Shown: positions 25,279-35,534 of the stretch, one piece after another | Position numbering within the stretch: the stretch's first letter is position 1 | Layout of the letters: each line of letters starts with the position of its first letter | From: Amycolatopsis arida | GTDB lineage: Bacteria; Actinomycetota; Actinomycetes; Mycobacteriales; Pseudonocardiaceae | Assembly: GCF_900115565.1 (NCBI RefSeq) | Contig: NZ_FOWW01000003.1 | Location: 124,001-188,000 of the forward strand | Direction: 5' to 3' | DNA length: 64,000 bases | Made by a program: the position numbers and the translations under genes | Notes under the pieces: model-generated | What the model saw: only the letters and a program-made list of their open reading frames with translations | Databases searched by the model: none | Told to the model about the DNA's origin: nothing

Positions 25279-25400
25279 CGACGCGAGCCGCCAACACGAC
25301 GACCCGAGCGGCAAACACAGCGACGCAGACCGCCAACACGACGACGCCGACGGCAAACACGACGCGGGCCGCCAACACGACGACGCCGACGGCAAACACG
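25279..25400 (+). repeat. Tandem array of 21-bp units
   Basis: Six units, five or so at exactly 21 bp and one shortened to 18, alternating between CGACGCGAGCCGCCAACACGA-like (21 bp, shown as CGACGC..GCCAACACGA) and CGACGCCGACGGCAAACACG forms. So the higher-order period is 42 bp. Located between element E and the MarR gene; the translated frames are Thr/Ala/Asn or Arg-rich and not believed coding. Confidence 0.7.
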
Positions 25401-25485
25401 CGCGCCATCGACGCTGTGGGGCCGCCGGCGCCGTCGTGGCGTTCCATCCGACGGAGGTGACCACAACGGCAGGTGAGCGAAGGGG

Positions 25486-26028
25486 TCAGCCGGCGCGGCG
25501 TTCGGCTTCCTCGTGTTGCCGGCGCCAGCGTTCGAACAGCGCGGGCAGCTCGCGGATCATGAACTCGAGGAAGTCGCACATGTCGGCGAGCCGCTTGCCC
25601 GCCGGGGTGTCGCGGCCCAGCACGCGGATGCCGTCGACCGTCGCGTCCCGCCACATCATGATCATCCGGTCGCGCTTGAGGAACGACGAGTACCAGAGGT
25701 CGTCGTAGAGCCGGTAGTGGTCGCGCCGCTCGCCGGGCTCGCGCACCTTCGCGACCATCCCGAGCTGCTCCAGGAACCGCACCGCGCCGGAGATGGCCGC
25801 GGGACTCACCGAGAGCCGCGAGGCCAACTCCGCCGCGGTGGCTTGCCCGCTGTCGGTGACCATCAGCGTGGCGAACACCCGCGCCGCCATCCGCTGGAAC
25901 CCGATCTGCGTCAGCACGAGCGCGAGGCTCTCCACGTACCTGCGGACGGCGTCCTCGTCCCGCTCGACGGCACCCCCGTCCGCCCCCTCGACACCCGGGT
26001 CACGCTGCGAGTACGGCCTGCTCGACAT
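25486..26028 (-). CDS. MarR-family regulator of the adjacent ABC exporter
   Basis: 180 residues from ATG 26028. Winged-helix core: FQRMAARVFATLMVTDSGQATAAELASRLSVSPAAISGAVRFLEQLGMVAKVREPGERRDHYRLY, which has the recognition helix (SPAAISGAVRFLEQLG) and beta-wing of the GbsR/MarR type. The C-terminal helices (WRDATVDGIRVLG...EFMIRELPALFERW) would dimerise. Divergent from the ABC exporter with a 93-bp AT-rich gap holding a good promoter, so it very probably represses that exporter in response to its substrate. Confidence 0.88.
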   Translation of the reverse strand: MSSRPYSQRDPGVEGADGGAVERDEDAVRRYVESLALVLTQIGFQRMAARVFATLMVTDSGQATAAELASRLSVSPAAISGAVRFLEQLGMVAKVREPGERRDHYRLYDDLWYSSFLKRDRMIMMWRDATVDGIRVLGRDTPAGKRLADMCDFLEFMIRELPALFERWRRQHEEAERRAG

Positions 26029-26086
26029 GGCTCCATCCTTTCCGACGCGGTGCGACGACCACACCTAACCTATACGTTTTCTTAAC

Positions 26087-26115
26087 TTCACAACTTTATG
26101 AAATGACTGTAGCTT
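26087..26115 (+). promoter_or_regulatory. Promoter of the ABC exporter, apparently leaderless
   Basis: TTCACA (26087-26092), 17-bp spacer, TAGCTT (26110-26115). The expected transcription start is at or next to the ATG at 26122, and no Shine-Dalgarno is present. AACTT repeats at 26085-26097 overlap the -35 and could be MarR sites. Confidence 0.55.
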
Positions 26116-26121
26116 CACGCC

Positions 26122-27018
26122 ATGGACAACGCCATCACCATCTCCGGCCTCCACAAGTCCTTTGGCCGGACCAAGGCGCTCGACGGCCTGGACCTCACCG
26201 TCCGGACCGGCGAGGTGCACGGCTTCCTCGGCCCCAACGGGTCCGGCAAGTCGACGACGGTCCGCATCCTGCTCGGCCTGCTCCGCGCCGACGCGGGCCA
26301 GGTACGGCTGCTCGGTGGCGATCCGTGGCGGGACGCGGCCCAGCTGCACCGGCGGCTGGCCTACGTCCCCGGAGACGTGAGCCTGTGGCCCAACCTCTCC
26401 GGCGGCGAGGTGATCGACCTCCTCGGCCGGCTCCGCGGCGGCCTCGACCAGCGCCGCCGCAGGGAGCTGATCGAGCGGTTCGACCTCGACCCGAAGAAGA
26501 AGGGCCGCGCCTACTCCAAGGGCAACCGGCAGAAGGTGGCGATCGTCGCCGCCCTGGCGTCCACTGTGGACCTGCTGATCCTGGACGAGCCGACCTCCGG
26601 CCTCGACCCGCTCATGGAGGCCACCTTCCAGTACGCCATCCAGGAGGAGCGCGAGCAGGGCCGCACGGTGCTGCTGTCCAGCCACATCCTCGCCGAGGTC
26701 GAGGCCCTGTGTGACCGGGTGAGCATCATCCGCAACGGCCACGCCGTCGAGTCCGGCACGCTGGCCGAGCTGCGCCACCTCACCCGCACCTCGATCACCG
26801 CCGAGCTCGCCGGCCCGCCGAACGGGCTCGCCGACCTCGCGAACGTGCACGACCTGCGGGTCGACGGACACACCGTGCGGTTCGACGTCGAGACCTCCGC
26901 GCTGGACGACGCGCTGCGCCGGCTCACCCGCATCGGCGTACGCAGCCTCACCAGCCAACCGCCCACCCTGGAGGAGCTGTTCCTCCGGCACTACACGAAC
27001 GAGGCGAGCACGCGATGA
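26122..27018 (+). CDS. ABC transporter ATP-binding protein (drug-export type)
   Basis: 298 residues from ATG 26122. Walker [11 protein letters not shown] (~38-47), Q-loop region [12 protein letters not shown], Walker [14 protein letters not shown], switch His in SSHILAEVE. The signature is [10 protein letters not shown] rather than LSGGQ, a variant seen in tetronasin-type (TnrB-like) exporters. C-terminal ~80 residues form the accessory domain of antibiotic ABC-2 ATPases. Couples by a four-base overlap to the permease gene. Likely exports a polyketide or similar amphiphile. Confidence 0.92.
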   Translation: MDNAITISGLHKSFGRTKALDGLDLTVRTGEVHGFLGPNGSGKSTTVRILLGLLRADAGQVRLLGGDPWRDAAQLHRRLAYVPGDVSLWPNLSGGEVIDLLGRLRGGLDQRRRRELIERFDLDPKKKGRAYSKGNRQKVAIVAALASTVDLLILDEPTSGLDPLMEATFQYAIQEEREQGRTVLLSSHILAEVEALCDRVSIIRNGHAVESGTLAELRHLTRTSITAELAGPPNGLADLANVHDLRVDGHTVRFDVETSALDDALRRLTRIGVRSLTSQPPTLEELFLRHYTNEASTR

Positions 27019-28610
27019 GCCCGATCCTCGGCACCCGCCACCTGGTGCGGCTGGCCCTGCGCCGCGACCGGATCGTGCTACCCATCTGGGTCGTGCTGAT
27101 CGGCACGGTCCCGGCCAGCATGGCGCGCACCTACGAACAGTTCTTCCAGAGCGAGGCCGACCGGGCGGGGCTGACCGCCAACATGGCGGCCAACCCCTCC
27201 ATCGCCGTGCTCTACGGCCCGGCGTACGACCTGTCCACCGCGGGCGGCTTCACCGCGTGGCGGATCGGCGTGTTCGTGGCCCTGTTCACCGGGCTGATGG
27301 CGATCTTCACGGTCACCCGGCACACCCGCGCCGAGGAGGACACCGGGCGCGGGGAGCTGATCGGGTCGGCGGTGGTCGGCCGGTTCGCCATGCTCACCGC
27401 CGCGGTGCTGGTGGCCGGCGGTGCGAGCGTGACGATCGGGCTGGTGCAGGCGCTCGCGCTGATCGGCGCGGGGCTGCCCGCCGGCGGGGCGTTCGTGTTC
27501 GGGGCGGCCACCGCGGTCACCGGGTTGGTCCTCACCGGGGTCGCCGCGGTCACCGCGCAGATCGCCGAGTACTCCCGCACCGCCAACGGCATGGCCTCCG
27601 CCGTGCTCGGGATCGCGTTCCTGGTCCGGGCTGTCGGTGACTCCAGCGAGGCGACGTGGTTGTCCTGGCTCTCGCCGCTCGGCTGGGCGCACCTCGCGCG
27701 GCCGTTCACCGGCGACCGGTGGGCAGTGATCGCCCTCGGGCTGGCGGCGGCGGTGGCGGCCGGCGCGGTCGGGTACGCGCTGCTGCCCCGCCGCGACTTC
27801 GACGCCGGCCTGGTGCGCCCCCGGCCCGGCGCGGCCACCGCGGCGCCCTGGCTGGGCAGCCCGCTGGCGCTGGCGTGGCGGCTGCACCGCGGCGCGCTGA
27901 TCGGGTGGACGGTCGTGTTCGTCGCGGGTGGGGCGGTGATGGGCTCGATCGCCGACGGCATCAGCGCTCTGGCCACCGACAACGAGCAGGCGCAGGAGAT
28001 CTTCGCCCGGATGGGCGGGTCGGACGCGCTGGTGGAGGCGTTCCTCGCGGTGATCGTCGGGATGTTCGGCATGCTGGTCGCGGTCTATGGGGTGCAGGCG
28101 ACGCTGCGGATGCGCGCCGAGGAGGTCGCCGTGCGGGCGGAGCCGCTGTTGGCGACCCGGGTGAGCCGGCTGCGCTGGACGTGGAGCCACCTGGCGTTCG
28201 CGTTCCTCGGCACCGCGTGGCTGACACTGGTAGCCGGGCTCGCGGTCGGGCTGACGCACGGCCTGCGGGCCGGCGACGTGCCCGGCGCGCTCGGCGACGT
28301 GCTGGCCGGCACGGTGGTGCAGCTGCCGGCGGTGTGGTTGATCGTCGGCATCGCGACGCTGCTGTTCGGGCTGCTGCCGAAGCAGGTGGTGGCGGTGGCG
28401 TGGGCGGTGGTCGCGCTGGCCGTGCTGCTGAGCCTGTTCGGGCCGATCCTGGACCTGCCACGGGTGGTGGTGGACGCCTCGCCGTTCGCGCACGTGCCGA
28501 AGCTGCCCGGCGCCGAGCTCACCGTGGCACCACTGGTGTGGCTGGCGGCGCTGGCCACGGTGGCCCTGGCGGTGGGTCTGGGCTCCTTCCGCCGCCGCGA
28601 CGTGGGTTAG
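27015..28610 (+). CDS. ABC-2 type permease, long (tetronasin-exporter-like)
   Basis: 531 residues from ATG 27015 inside the ATPase gene stop. Twelve or so predicted transmembrane helices in two sets of six (about 20-240 and 290-520), the doubled permease architecture of TnrB3-like polyketide antibiotic exporters, e.g. [31 protein letters not shown], where the RxEEDxGRxELI loop is conserved. Together with the ATPase it forms a drug or metabolite efflux pump under MarR control. Confidence 0.88.
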   Translation: MSPILGTRHLVRLALRRDRIVLPIWVVLIGTVPASMARTYEQFFQSEADRAGLTANMAANPSIAVLYGPAYDLSTAGGFTAWRIGVFVALFTGLMAIFTVTRHTRAEEDTGRGELIGSAVVGRFAMLTAAVLVAGGASVTIGLVQALALIGAGLPAGGAFVFGAATAVTGLVLTGVAAVTAQIAEYSRTANGMASAVLGIAFLVRAVGDSSEATWLSWLSPLGWAHLARPFTGDRWAVIALGLAAAVAAGAVGYALLPRRDFDAGLVRPRPGAATAAPWLGSPLALAWRLHRGALIGWTVVFVAGGAVMGSIADGISALATDNEQAQEIFARMGGSDALVEAFLAVIVGMFGMLVAVYGVQATLRMRAEEVAVRAEPLLATRVSRLRWTWSHLAFAFLGTAWLTLVAGLAVGLTHGLRAGDVPGALGDVLAGTVVQLPAVWLIVGIATLLFGLLPKQVVAVAWAVVALAVLLSLFGPILDLPRVVVDASPFAHVPKLPGAELTVAPLVWLAALATVALAVGLGSFRRRDVG

Positions 28611-28636
28611 TCGGACGAAGGTCACCGCTCTGAGGC

Positions 28637-29506
28637 TCAGGCATCGGGGCGGTGACCCTCGTACTCGCTTGCCAGCTTGGCAATCCACTCTCGCGACGCC
28701 GGCTCGCTCATGGCGATCTTGTTCAACGTTGCCAGGAGCTTCCGGTAGATCCCCACATGCAGCTCGTCCTCGAGGAAGAGGCAGGCCGCGTGGCTCTGGG
28801 CATACGCCACCGGCGAGTAGGCCTCGTACTCCATGAGCCGAAACGGTCCGTCGAAGGCCCCGTACGGCAGGGCAGTCGTTGGCACAACTCGAACCGTGAA
28901 CTCGGAGCGTGCGGTGGACAGCAGTACGTGCAACAGCTGCTCGTGCATCAGTCGAGTGCTACCAACTATCGATCGGAACACCTGCTCGTGGATGTAGAAG
29001 GTGAGCCGCGGTGGGTTCGGTCGACGGAGGAGATCCTGCCGTCCGATGCGCGCCTGAACGTAAAGCTCGATCCTGTTCTCCGGTAGCGGCCCCGTTGCGA
29101 AGATCTCGCGCATGTAGTCGGCGGTTTCCAGGAGCCCGGGCACCAGTAGTGGGTCGTAGCTCTCGATCGAGTCCGCGGTGCTTTCGTGGACCACCAGTGA
29201 CTCGATCGGGCCCTGTGGCCACACATCGTCGGGTTGGTTCTCCCGCAGCTGATAGAGGTTGTCCGGCTGCTGGGCGAGTTGGAGGAGGCGCGCGATCTCC
29301 TTGGGAGAGGCATCGAGGCGCGACGCGTACAGCGCCACGTCCACCGGTCCGACACCGCGGTCACCGCTTTCGACCCGCGACAACTTGCTGGGCGACCAGC
29401 CGAGCTTCCGGGCCAGCTCGTTGGCCGGCATGTCCGCCCGGACTCGGAGTCGCCGGAGCCCCATCCCCAGTTCACGGTTGCGCGCAGAGACAACTCGGTC
29501 ACTCAT
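28637..29506 (-). CDS. XRE-family regulator with DUF5753 domain
   Basis: 289 residues from ATG 29506. Residues ~14-70: XRE helix-turn-helix (LGMGLRRLRVRADMPANELARKLGWSPSKLSRVESGDRGV). Residues ~100-280: DUF5753 (SIESYDPLLVPGLLETADYMREIF...PPRLTFYIHEQVFRS...GPFRLMEY). Such genes in Streptomyces and relatives are normally paired with a small DUF397 gene; none is next to this one. Two 14-bp direct repeats lie just upstream and are probable autoregulatory sites. Roles known for relatives: development and antibiotic control. Confidence 0.9.
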   Translation of the reverse strand: MSDRVVSARNRELGMGLRRLRVRADMPANELARKLGWSPSKLSRVESGDRGVGPVDVALYASRLDASPKEIARLLQLAQQPDNLYQLRENQPDDVWPQGPIESLVVHESTADSIESYDPLLVPGLLETADYMREIFATGPLPENRIELYVQARIGRQDLLRRPNPPRLTFYIHEQVFRSIVGSTRLMHEQLLHVLLSTARSEFTVRVVPTTALPYGAFDGPFRLMEYEAYSPVAYAQSHAACLFLEDELHVGIYRKLLATLNKIAMSEPASREWIAKLASEYEGHRPDA

Positions 29507-29530
29507 GGGAGCAACCTAGAACTCCGAGCC

Positions 29531-29564
29531 CGCGAAATCACCGCCCTCCACGCGAAATCACCGC
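29531..29564 (-). promoter_or_regulatory. Two identical 14-bp repeats 20 bp apart
   Basis: CGCGAAATCACCGC at 29531-29544 and 29551-29564, exactly two helical turns apart, 24 bp upstream of the XRE-DUF5753 start. Same-face spacing suggests cooperative binding by a dimeric HTH protein. Confidence 0.55.
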
Positions 29565-29587
29565 AACGGATATCGCGTGACCGGCGG

Positions 29588-30619
29588 TCAATCGCAGATT
29601 TCGCGGAGCTGGGTGACGAGGTCCGCCGGGTCGGCGCCGAGCGGGGTGACCAGCAGCGTGGTGACCCCGGCCTCGGCCATCGCGGCGACCCGCTCCTTCA
29701 CGTACCCCGGCGGGCCGACCAGGGAGATCGCGCGCAGCAGCTCGTCGGGCACGGCGGCCGCGGCCTCGACCTTCTTGCCGTCGAGGTAGAGGTCCTGGAT
29801 CTCCTCGGCCGCCTTCTCGAAGCCGTAGCGCCGGGCCAGGTCGTTGTAGAAGTTCTTGCCCCGCGCGCCCATCCCGCCGATGTAGAGCGCCAGCATCTGC
29901 CGGTAGGGCTCCAGCAGGTGCTCGACGTCCTCGCCGATGGCCAGCGGCGCCGCGGCCACCACGTCCAGCTCGCCGAGCGCCGGGTCGCGCTTCGCCCTGC
30001 CCTCGGCCAGCGCCGCGCCCCACACGTCGGCCGCCTTCTCCGGATGGAAGAAGAGCGGCTGCCAACCCTCGGCCAGCTCGGCCGCCAGCGCCACGTTCTT
30101 CGGGCCGAGCGCCGCGATGATGATCGGCACGCGCTCGCGCACCGGCTGGTTGATCAGCTTGAGCGGCTTGCCCAGCCCCGTGCCCGCGCCCTCCGGCAGC
30201 GGGATGCGGTAGTGCCGGCCCTCGTGCACCAGCCGCTCGCGACGCCAGACCGCCCGGCAGATCTCGATGATCTCCCGGGTGCGGCCGACCGGCGCGTCGT
30301 AGCGCACACCGTGGAAGCCCTCGATGACCTGCGGGCCGGACGCGCCGAGGCCGAGCGTGAACCGCCCGTTCGAGACGTAGTCCAGCCCGGCGGCGGTCAT
30401 CGCGGTGAGCGTCGGCGTGCGGGTGTAGAGCTGCAGGATGCCGGAGGCCAGCTCGATCCGCTCGGTCTTCGCGGCGAGGTAGCCGAGCTGGCTGACCGCG
30501 TCGAACGAGTAGGCCTCGGGCACGAAGACGATGTCCAGGCCGGCGCGTTCGAGTCGGGCCACCTCCTCGGCGGACGTGGCGAAGTCGCCGGAGTAGCTGA
30601 GCTGGGTGCCGATCCGCAT
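29588..30619 (-). CDS. LLM-class F420-dependent oxidoreductase
   Basis: 343 residues from ATG 30619 (MRIGTQLSYSGDFATSAEEV); the frame continues upstream into a decayed gene and the longer start is rejected. Luciferase-like TIM barrel: RAGLDIVFVPEAYSFDAVSQLGYLAAKTERIELASGILQLYTRTPTLTAMTAAGLDYVSNGRFTLGLGASGPQVIEGFHG is the F420 subgroup pattern, and EIQDLYLDGKKVEAAAAVP occurs near the end. Probable reduction or oxidation with F420; substrate unknown. Downstream of the frameshifted gene on the same strand. Confidence 0.9.
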   Translation of the reverse strand: MRIGTQLSYSGDFATSAEEVARLERAGLDIVFVPEAYSFDAVSQLGYLAAKTERIELASGILQLYTRTPTLTAMTAAGLDYVSNGRFTLGLGASGPQVIEGFHGVRYDAPVGRTREIIEICRAVWRRERLVHEGRHYRIPLPEGAGTGLGKPLKLINQPVRERVPIIIAALGPKNVALAAELAEGWQPLFFHPEKAADVWGAALAEGRAKRDPALGELDVVAAAPLAIGEDVEHLLEPYRQMLALYIGGMGARGKNFYNDLARRYGFEKAAEEIQDLYLDGKKVEAAAAVPDELLRAISLVGPPGYVKERVAAMAEAGVTTLLVTPLGADPADLVTQLREICD

Positions 30620-30683
30620 GCCGAGCCTTTCGGATGAGTTACATGCCAATCGGAACGTAACACGCCGGCCCAGCGCGGGGTGC

Positions 30684-31042
30684 TCAGTGTGGCCGGACAC
30701 TCCCGTCGCCGGTGACCGTGAGGTGGGCCTGCGGGCCACCGGGCGGGCAGTCCTCGCCGTTCGGGTAGGTCGGCTCCGGCGTGACCTCGACCCGGTGGTC
30801 GACCAGCGCGCCGCTCTCCCCGTGAGGGCGAGGGTGAGGGTGACCTCGACCGGGGCGGTGGGCAGCTCCGGCAGCTCGACGAAGCCGACCTTGCCGCCGG
30901 TGGGTTCCATCTGCGTGGAGCAGACGTCGCCCGTGCAGGTGGTCTCGACGGTCGCGGTGGCCGGGTACAGCTCGAGCGGTCGGTTGCGGCAGTCGCGGCC
31001 CCAGCAGGCGGTGAGCTCGCCGCCGGCGACCCGCTCGGCCAT
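30684..31042 (-). pseudogene. Small secreted-type or cytosolic protein gene broken by a frameshift
   Basis: From ATG 31042 the frame reads AERVAGGELTACWGRDCRNRPLELYPATATVETTCTGDVCSTQMEPTGGKVGFVELPELPTAPVEVTLTL, then loses sense; the other frame continues plausibly (SGALVDHRVEVTPEPTYPNGEDCPPGG...GDGSVRPH) to TGA at 30684. The switch falls near 30820-30840, by GAGGGCGAGGGTGAGGGT repeats, so one base was lost or gained, either a real mutation or a sequencing error. An ATG at 31072 is the alternative start. Family not recognised; two Cys pairs suggest disulfides. Confidence 0.55.
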
Positions 31043-31052
31043 CGCCGGCTGC

Positions 31053-31183
31053 CGTGTCCGCGCGTCATGCACATGTGTCCGCGCGTCATGAACACGTGTC
31101 CGCGCCCTGCGACGCGGTTACGCGTACACGGACCGCGGACACGCGTACACGGACCGCGGACACGTGTGCAGGGAGCGCGGACA
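31053..31183. repeat. Three 21-bp units facing three inverted 21-bp units
   Basis: Forward units at 31053-31073, 31074-31094 and 31095-31114 (TGTCCGCG core, then CGTCATG) and inverted units at 31121-31141, 31142-31162 (identical to each other) and 31163-31183 (core CGCGGACA). The core palindromic relation TGTCCGCG/CGCGGACA makes the whole block a repeat-built inverted structure. It overlaps the 5' end of the frameshifted gene. Confidence 0.75.
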
Positions 31184-31503
31184 CGTTTCCCCGGGGGGCG
31201 GGACATGTGCTTCGTTCGTCGCCGCCGGGACCAGCAGGGTTAGCGCCCGAACCCGGGGCGCATCCGTGCCGCCACCGAACCGACACCGAGCAAATGGTTC
31301 CGTAACACAAATCCGAATCAACGTTCGCGTATTTTGCCTTTCCGGGATCTTCGGGTAGTTTTTCTCCCGCCGGAAAATCACCGGGCAAACCATCCACTCC
31401 GCATCCGCGGCCGCTCGCGCCCGAACGGACTCGTGTCCGCACGGGCAGTGCGCGGCCTGATCCGTCCTGTCCGCGATTCGAGGAGATTCGAGGAGCAGTA
31501 GCA
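31184..31503 (+). other. AT-richer upstream region of the DrrAB-type operon
   Basis: No gene. About 31285-31400 is distinctly less GC-rich; TTTGCC at 31338 and TAGTTT at 31361 with ~17 bp between could form a weak promoter. GATTCGAGGA is duplicated (31473 region), and the second copy supplies the GAGGAG ribosome site for the GTG at 31504. Confidence 0.45.
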
Positions 31504-32468
<965 letters not shown>

Positions 32469-32472
<4 letters not shown>

Positions 32473-33362
32473 ACGACAACCACGGAGCCCCGCTCACGGC
32501 GGCCGACCGGGCGCGGGTGTCCCGCGAGACATCGGGCGGCGTGACCGACACCCTCGCTCGCGCCGTGCCGACCCAGGATCTGGTCGACCGGAACCGGCCG
32601 CCGGCGCCGGGCCCGCTGTCGACGTCGCTCAGCTTCACCTGGCGGCAGTTGCTCGGCTTCAAACACGCGCCAGAGCAGCTGGTCGACGTGCTGTTCATGC
32701 CGGTGCTGACCCTGCTGATGTTCAACTACCTGTTCGGCACGGCCATCTCCGGCTCGACCGGCGACTACCTGCAGTTCGTGCTGCCCGGCGTGCTGGTGCA
32801 GATGATCGTGCTGATGAGTGTCTACACGGGAACGTCGTTGAACAACGACCTCACCAAGGGCATCTACGACCGATTCCGCACGCTGCCCATCTGGCAGCCG
32901 GCGAACATCGTCGGCAACCTGGTAGCCGACGTGTCCCGGTTCGTGATCACGGTGACCGCGACCGTGCTGCTCGGCCTGCTGCTCGGGTTCCGGCCGGCTG
33001 GCGGGCTGCCCGGCGTCGTGCTCGCGGCGCTGGTGCTCCTGGCGTTCGCGTTCGGCGTCGGCTGGGTCTTCGCCGCGCTCGGCATGCTCGTGCGCAAACC
33101 GGAGTCGGTGTCGACCACCAGCATGGCCGTGGTGTTCCCGCTGACCTTCCTCAGCAACATCTTCGTGCCGGCGGAGACGCTGCCGAGTTGGCTGCGGGCG
33201 TTCGTGGCGGTCAACCCGATCAGCCACGCGGCGACGGCGATGCGTGGGCTGATGCACGGGACCGCCACGGTCGGGCAGGTCGGGCTGGTGCTCGGCGGGT
33301 CGGCGGTGCTGGTCGCCGTGTTCGGGTCGCTGACCATGTATCTCTACCGCAACCGCGAGTAG
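32469..33362 (+). CDS. DrrB-type ABC-2 permease
   Basis: 297 residues from GTG 32469, whose GTGA overlaps the ATPase stop; the longer frame to 32031 is the ATPase gene in another phase. A ~65-residue hydrophilic N-terminus, then six transmembrane helices, with the ABC-2 motif in [20 protein letters not shown] and [15 protein letters not shown]. This matches DrrB/ABC-2 drug exporters. Forms the membrane part of the exporter with the ATPase upstream. Confidence 0.9.
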
Positions 33363-33400
33363 CACGAATGCGCGGTGCCGCCGCGGGGTAGCCGCCGGGT

Positions 33401-34852
33401 ATGGATGCTCCGCTCGACCGCGTACCCAAGCAACTCTACCTCGACGGGGAATGGCGGGAGGCCGCGAGCGGCGCCCGCTTCCCCGTCGAGGACCCCGCCA
33501 CCGAGGAGCGGCTGTGCGATGTCGCCGACGGGCAGGCGGCCGACGCCGAGGCGGCGGTGGAGGCCGCCGTCGCCGCTCAGGAGGAGTGGGCCGCGACGGC
33601 GCCGAGGGAGCGCGGGGAGATCCTGCGCCGGGCGTGGTGGCTGATGACCGACCGCGCCGACGAGCTGGCCACGGTGATGACCCTGGAGATGGGCAAGAGC
33701 CTCACCGAGTCCAGGGCCGAGGTCGCCTACGCCGCGGAGTTCTTCCGGTGGTTCGGCGAGGAGGCCGTGCGGATCGAGGGCCGGTACGCCCGCAACCCGG
33801 CGGGCGGCGGGCGGATGCTGGTCAGCAGGGAGCCGGTGGGGCCGTGCCTGCTGGTGACGCCGTGGAACTTCCCGCTCGCCATGGGCACCCGCAAGATCGG
33901 GCCGGCGGTGGCGGCCGGCTGCACGATGGTGGTCAAGCCGGCGCAGCTGACCCCGCTGTCGATGCTCACCCTGGCCGACCTGCTCGCCGAGGCCGGGCTG
34001 CCGAGGGGCGTGCTCAACGTCGTGCCGAGCACGTCGGCGACCCGGATCGTCGACCCGGTGCTGGCCGATCCGCGCATCCGGAAGATGTCGTTCACCGGGT
34101 CGACGGAGGTGGGCAAGAAGCTGGTCGAGCAGTGCGCGCCGAACCTGCAGCGGATGTCGATGGAGCTGGGCGGCAACGCGCCGTTCCTGGTGTTCGACGA
34201 CGGCGACCTCGACGCGGCCGTGCGGGGCGCGATCACCGCGAAGATGCGCAACAACGGCGAGTCGTGCGTGGCGGCGAACCGGTTCCACGTGGCGGAGTCG
34301 GTGGCCGAGGAGTTCACCCACCGGCTCACCGAGGAGATGGCCGCGCTGAAGGTGGGGCCGGGCACCGAGGACGGCGTCGCGGTGGGGCCGCTGATCACCA
34401 TCGCGCAGCGGGACCGGGTGGTGGAGTTGGTCGCCGACGCGCTCGACCACGGCGCCAAGGCCACCACCGGCGGCGAGGTGCCCACCCGGCGCGGCTTCTT
34501 TTACCCGCCGACGGTGCTGGCCGACGTCCCGCCACGGGCGCGGATCCTGCACGAGGAGGTGTTCGGCCCGGTCGCGCCGATCACGACGTTCACCGACGAG
34601 GACGACGCGGTGCGGCAGGCCAACGACACGGAGTTCGGCCTGGTGGCCTACCTCTACACCCGTGACCTCGACCGCGCGGTGCGGGTGGGCGAGCGGCTGC
34701 GCACCGGGATGGTCGGCGTGAACACCGGGCTGGTGTCCAACCCGGCGGCACCGTTCGGCGGGGTCAAGGAGTCCGGCTTCGGTCGCGAGGGCGGCACCGA
34801 GGGCATCGAGGAGTACCTGGACACCAAGTACCTGGCGCTCGCCGTGGAGTGA
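33401..34852 (+). CDS. gabD: NAD(P)-dependent succinate-semialdehyde dehydrogenase-like
   Basis: 483 residues from ATG 33401. Aldehyde dehydrogenase fold: TPWNFPLAMGTRKIGPAVAAG, FTGSTEVGKKL, catalytic Glu in MELGGNAPFLVF, catalytic Cys in NNGESCVAANR, and EVFGPVAP. The close order and length match GabD-type succinate-semialdehyde dehydrogenases (GABA or related degradation), but the group also includes other aldehydes. Single gene, convergent with the next with only 1 bp between stops. Confidence 0.88.
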   Translation: MDAPLDRVPKQLYLDGEWREAASGARFPVEDPATEERLCDVADGQAADAEAAVEAAVAAQEEWAATAPRERGEILRRAWWLMTDRADELATVMTLEMGKSLTESRAEVAYAAEFFRWFGEEAVRIEGRYARNPAGGGRMLVSREPVGPCLLVTPWNFPLAMGTRKIGPAVAAGCTMVVKPAQLTPLSMLTLADLLAEAGLPRGVLNVVPSTSATRIVDPVLADPRIRKMSFTGSTEVGKKLVEQCAPNLQRMSMELGGNAPFLVFDDGDLDAAVRGAITAKMRNNGESCVAANRFHVAESVAEEFTHRLTEEMAALKVGPGTEDGVAVGPLITIAQRDRVVELVADALDHGAKATTGGEVPTRRGFFYPPTVLADVPPRARILHEEVFGPVAPITTFTDEDDAVRQANDTEFGLVAYLYTRDLDRAVRVGERLRTGMVGVNTGLVSNPAAPFGGVKESGFGREGGTEGIEEYLDTKYLALAVE

Positions 34853-34853
34853 C

Positions 34854-35489
34854 CTAGCGGGGCTCGCCGTACCAGCGCCAGCTGGTCAGCCGCGGGTGGC
34901 CGGGCAGCTCGCCGCGGCCGGTGGCCCACAGCAGGGTGGGCCAGGGCGCGGTGGTGGCCGGCGCGTTCGGGAACAGCCGGTGGAGCACCCGCGCGCAGAC
35001 GTCGGCGGGTGGTTCCCAGTGCAGGCCGAGGCCCTCGGCGAGGTCGTGGGTGTGCACCAGCGCCTCGACCAGGCCCATCGCGGCGAAGCCCTCCGGGTCG
35101 GACACCCCGAAGCCGTGGAAGCCGCGGGTGGTCGGCGGCGCCGTGCGGACCATGGCGGCGAGGAACGCCCCGCAGGCGTCCAGGACCTCGAGGAGCCCGG
35201 TCGGGCCGGCGGTGGGGTCGGCGGTGACGGAGTTGTCCGGGCCGTCGGGGCGCCGCCGGCCGTAGCCGAACGGGACGTGGTGATCCACCGGCGGCGGCTT
35301 CGGGCCGAGCTGGGCGGCGTAGGCGAAGAAGTCGTCGGCGAGGTGCTCGACGGTCTCCCAGCAGGTCCAGTCCAGCCCGCCGGCCCTGTGCTCCCAGGCG
35401 TCCGGCGGTGCCGCGCGGAGGGTGTCGACGACGAGCCGGACGACGTGGTCGACGTCGTCGGCGGTGACCGGGCCGGGGCTGTCGGGCAT
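34854..35489 (-). CDS. Maleylpyruvate-isomerase-N-domain / DinB-like protein
   Basis: 211 residues from ATG 35489. DWTCWETVEHLADDFFAYAAQLG and MGLVEALVHTHDLAEGLGL carry the His residues of the DinB/MDMPI four-helix metal-binding fold common in actinobacteria; the C-terminal segment (RLFPNAPATTAPWPTLLWATGRGELPGHPRLTSWRWYG) is family-typical. Members are thiol-dependent transferases or isomerases (mycothiol-dependent in some), but function here is not known. Confidence 0.82.
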   Translation of the reverse strand: MPDSPGPVTADDVDHVVRLVVDTLRAAPPDAWEHRAGGLDWTCWETVEHLADDFFAYAAQLGPKPPPVDHHVPFGYGRRRPDGPDNSVTADPTAGPTGLLEVLDACGAFLAAMVRTAPPTTRGFHGFGVSDPEGFAAMGLVEALVHTHDLAEGLGLHWEPPADVCARVLHRLFPNAPATTAPWPTLLWATGRGELPGHPRLTSWRWYGEPR

Positions 35490-35534
35490 GGCGGAACCCT
35501 AGCGCGGCGGCCGGTTCCCACGGCACGGTTTCCG

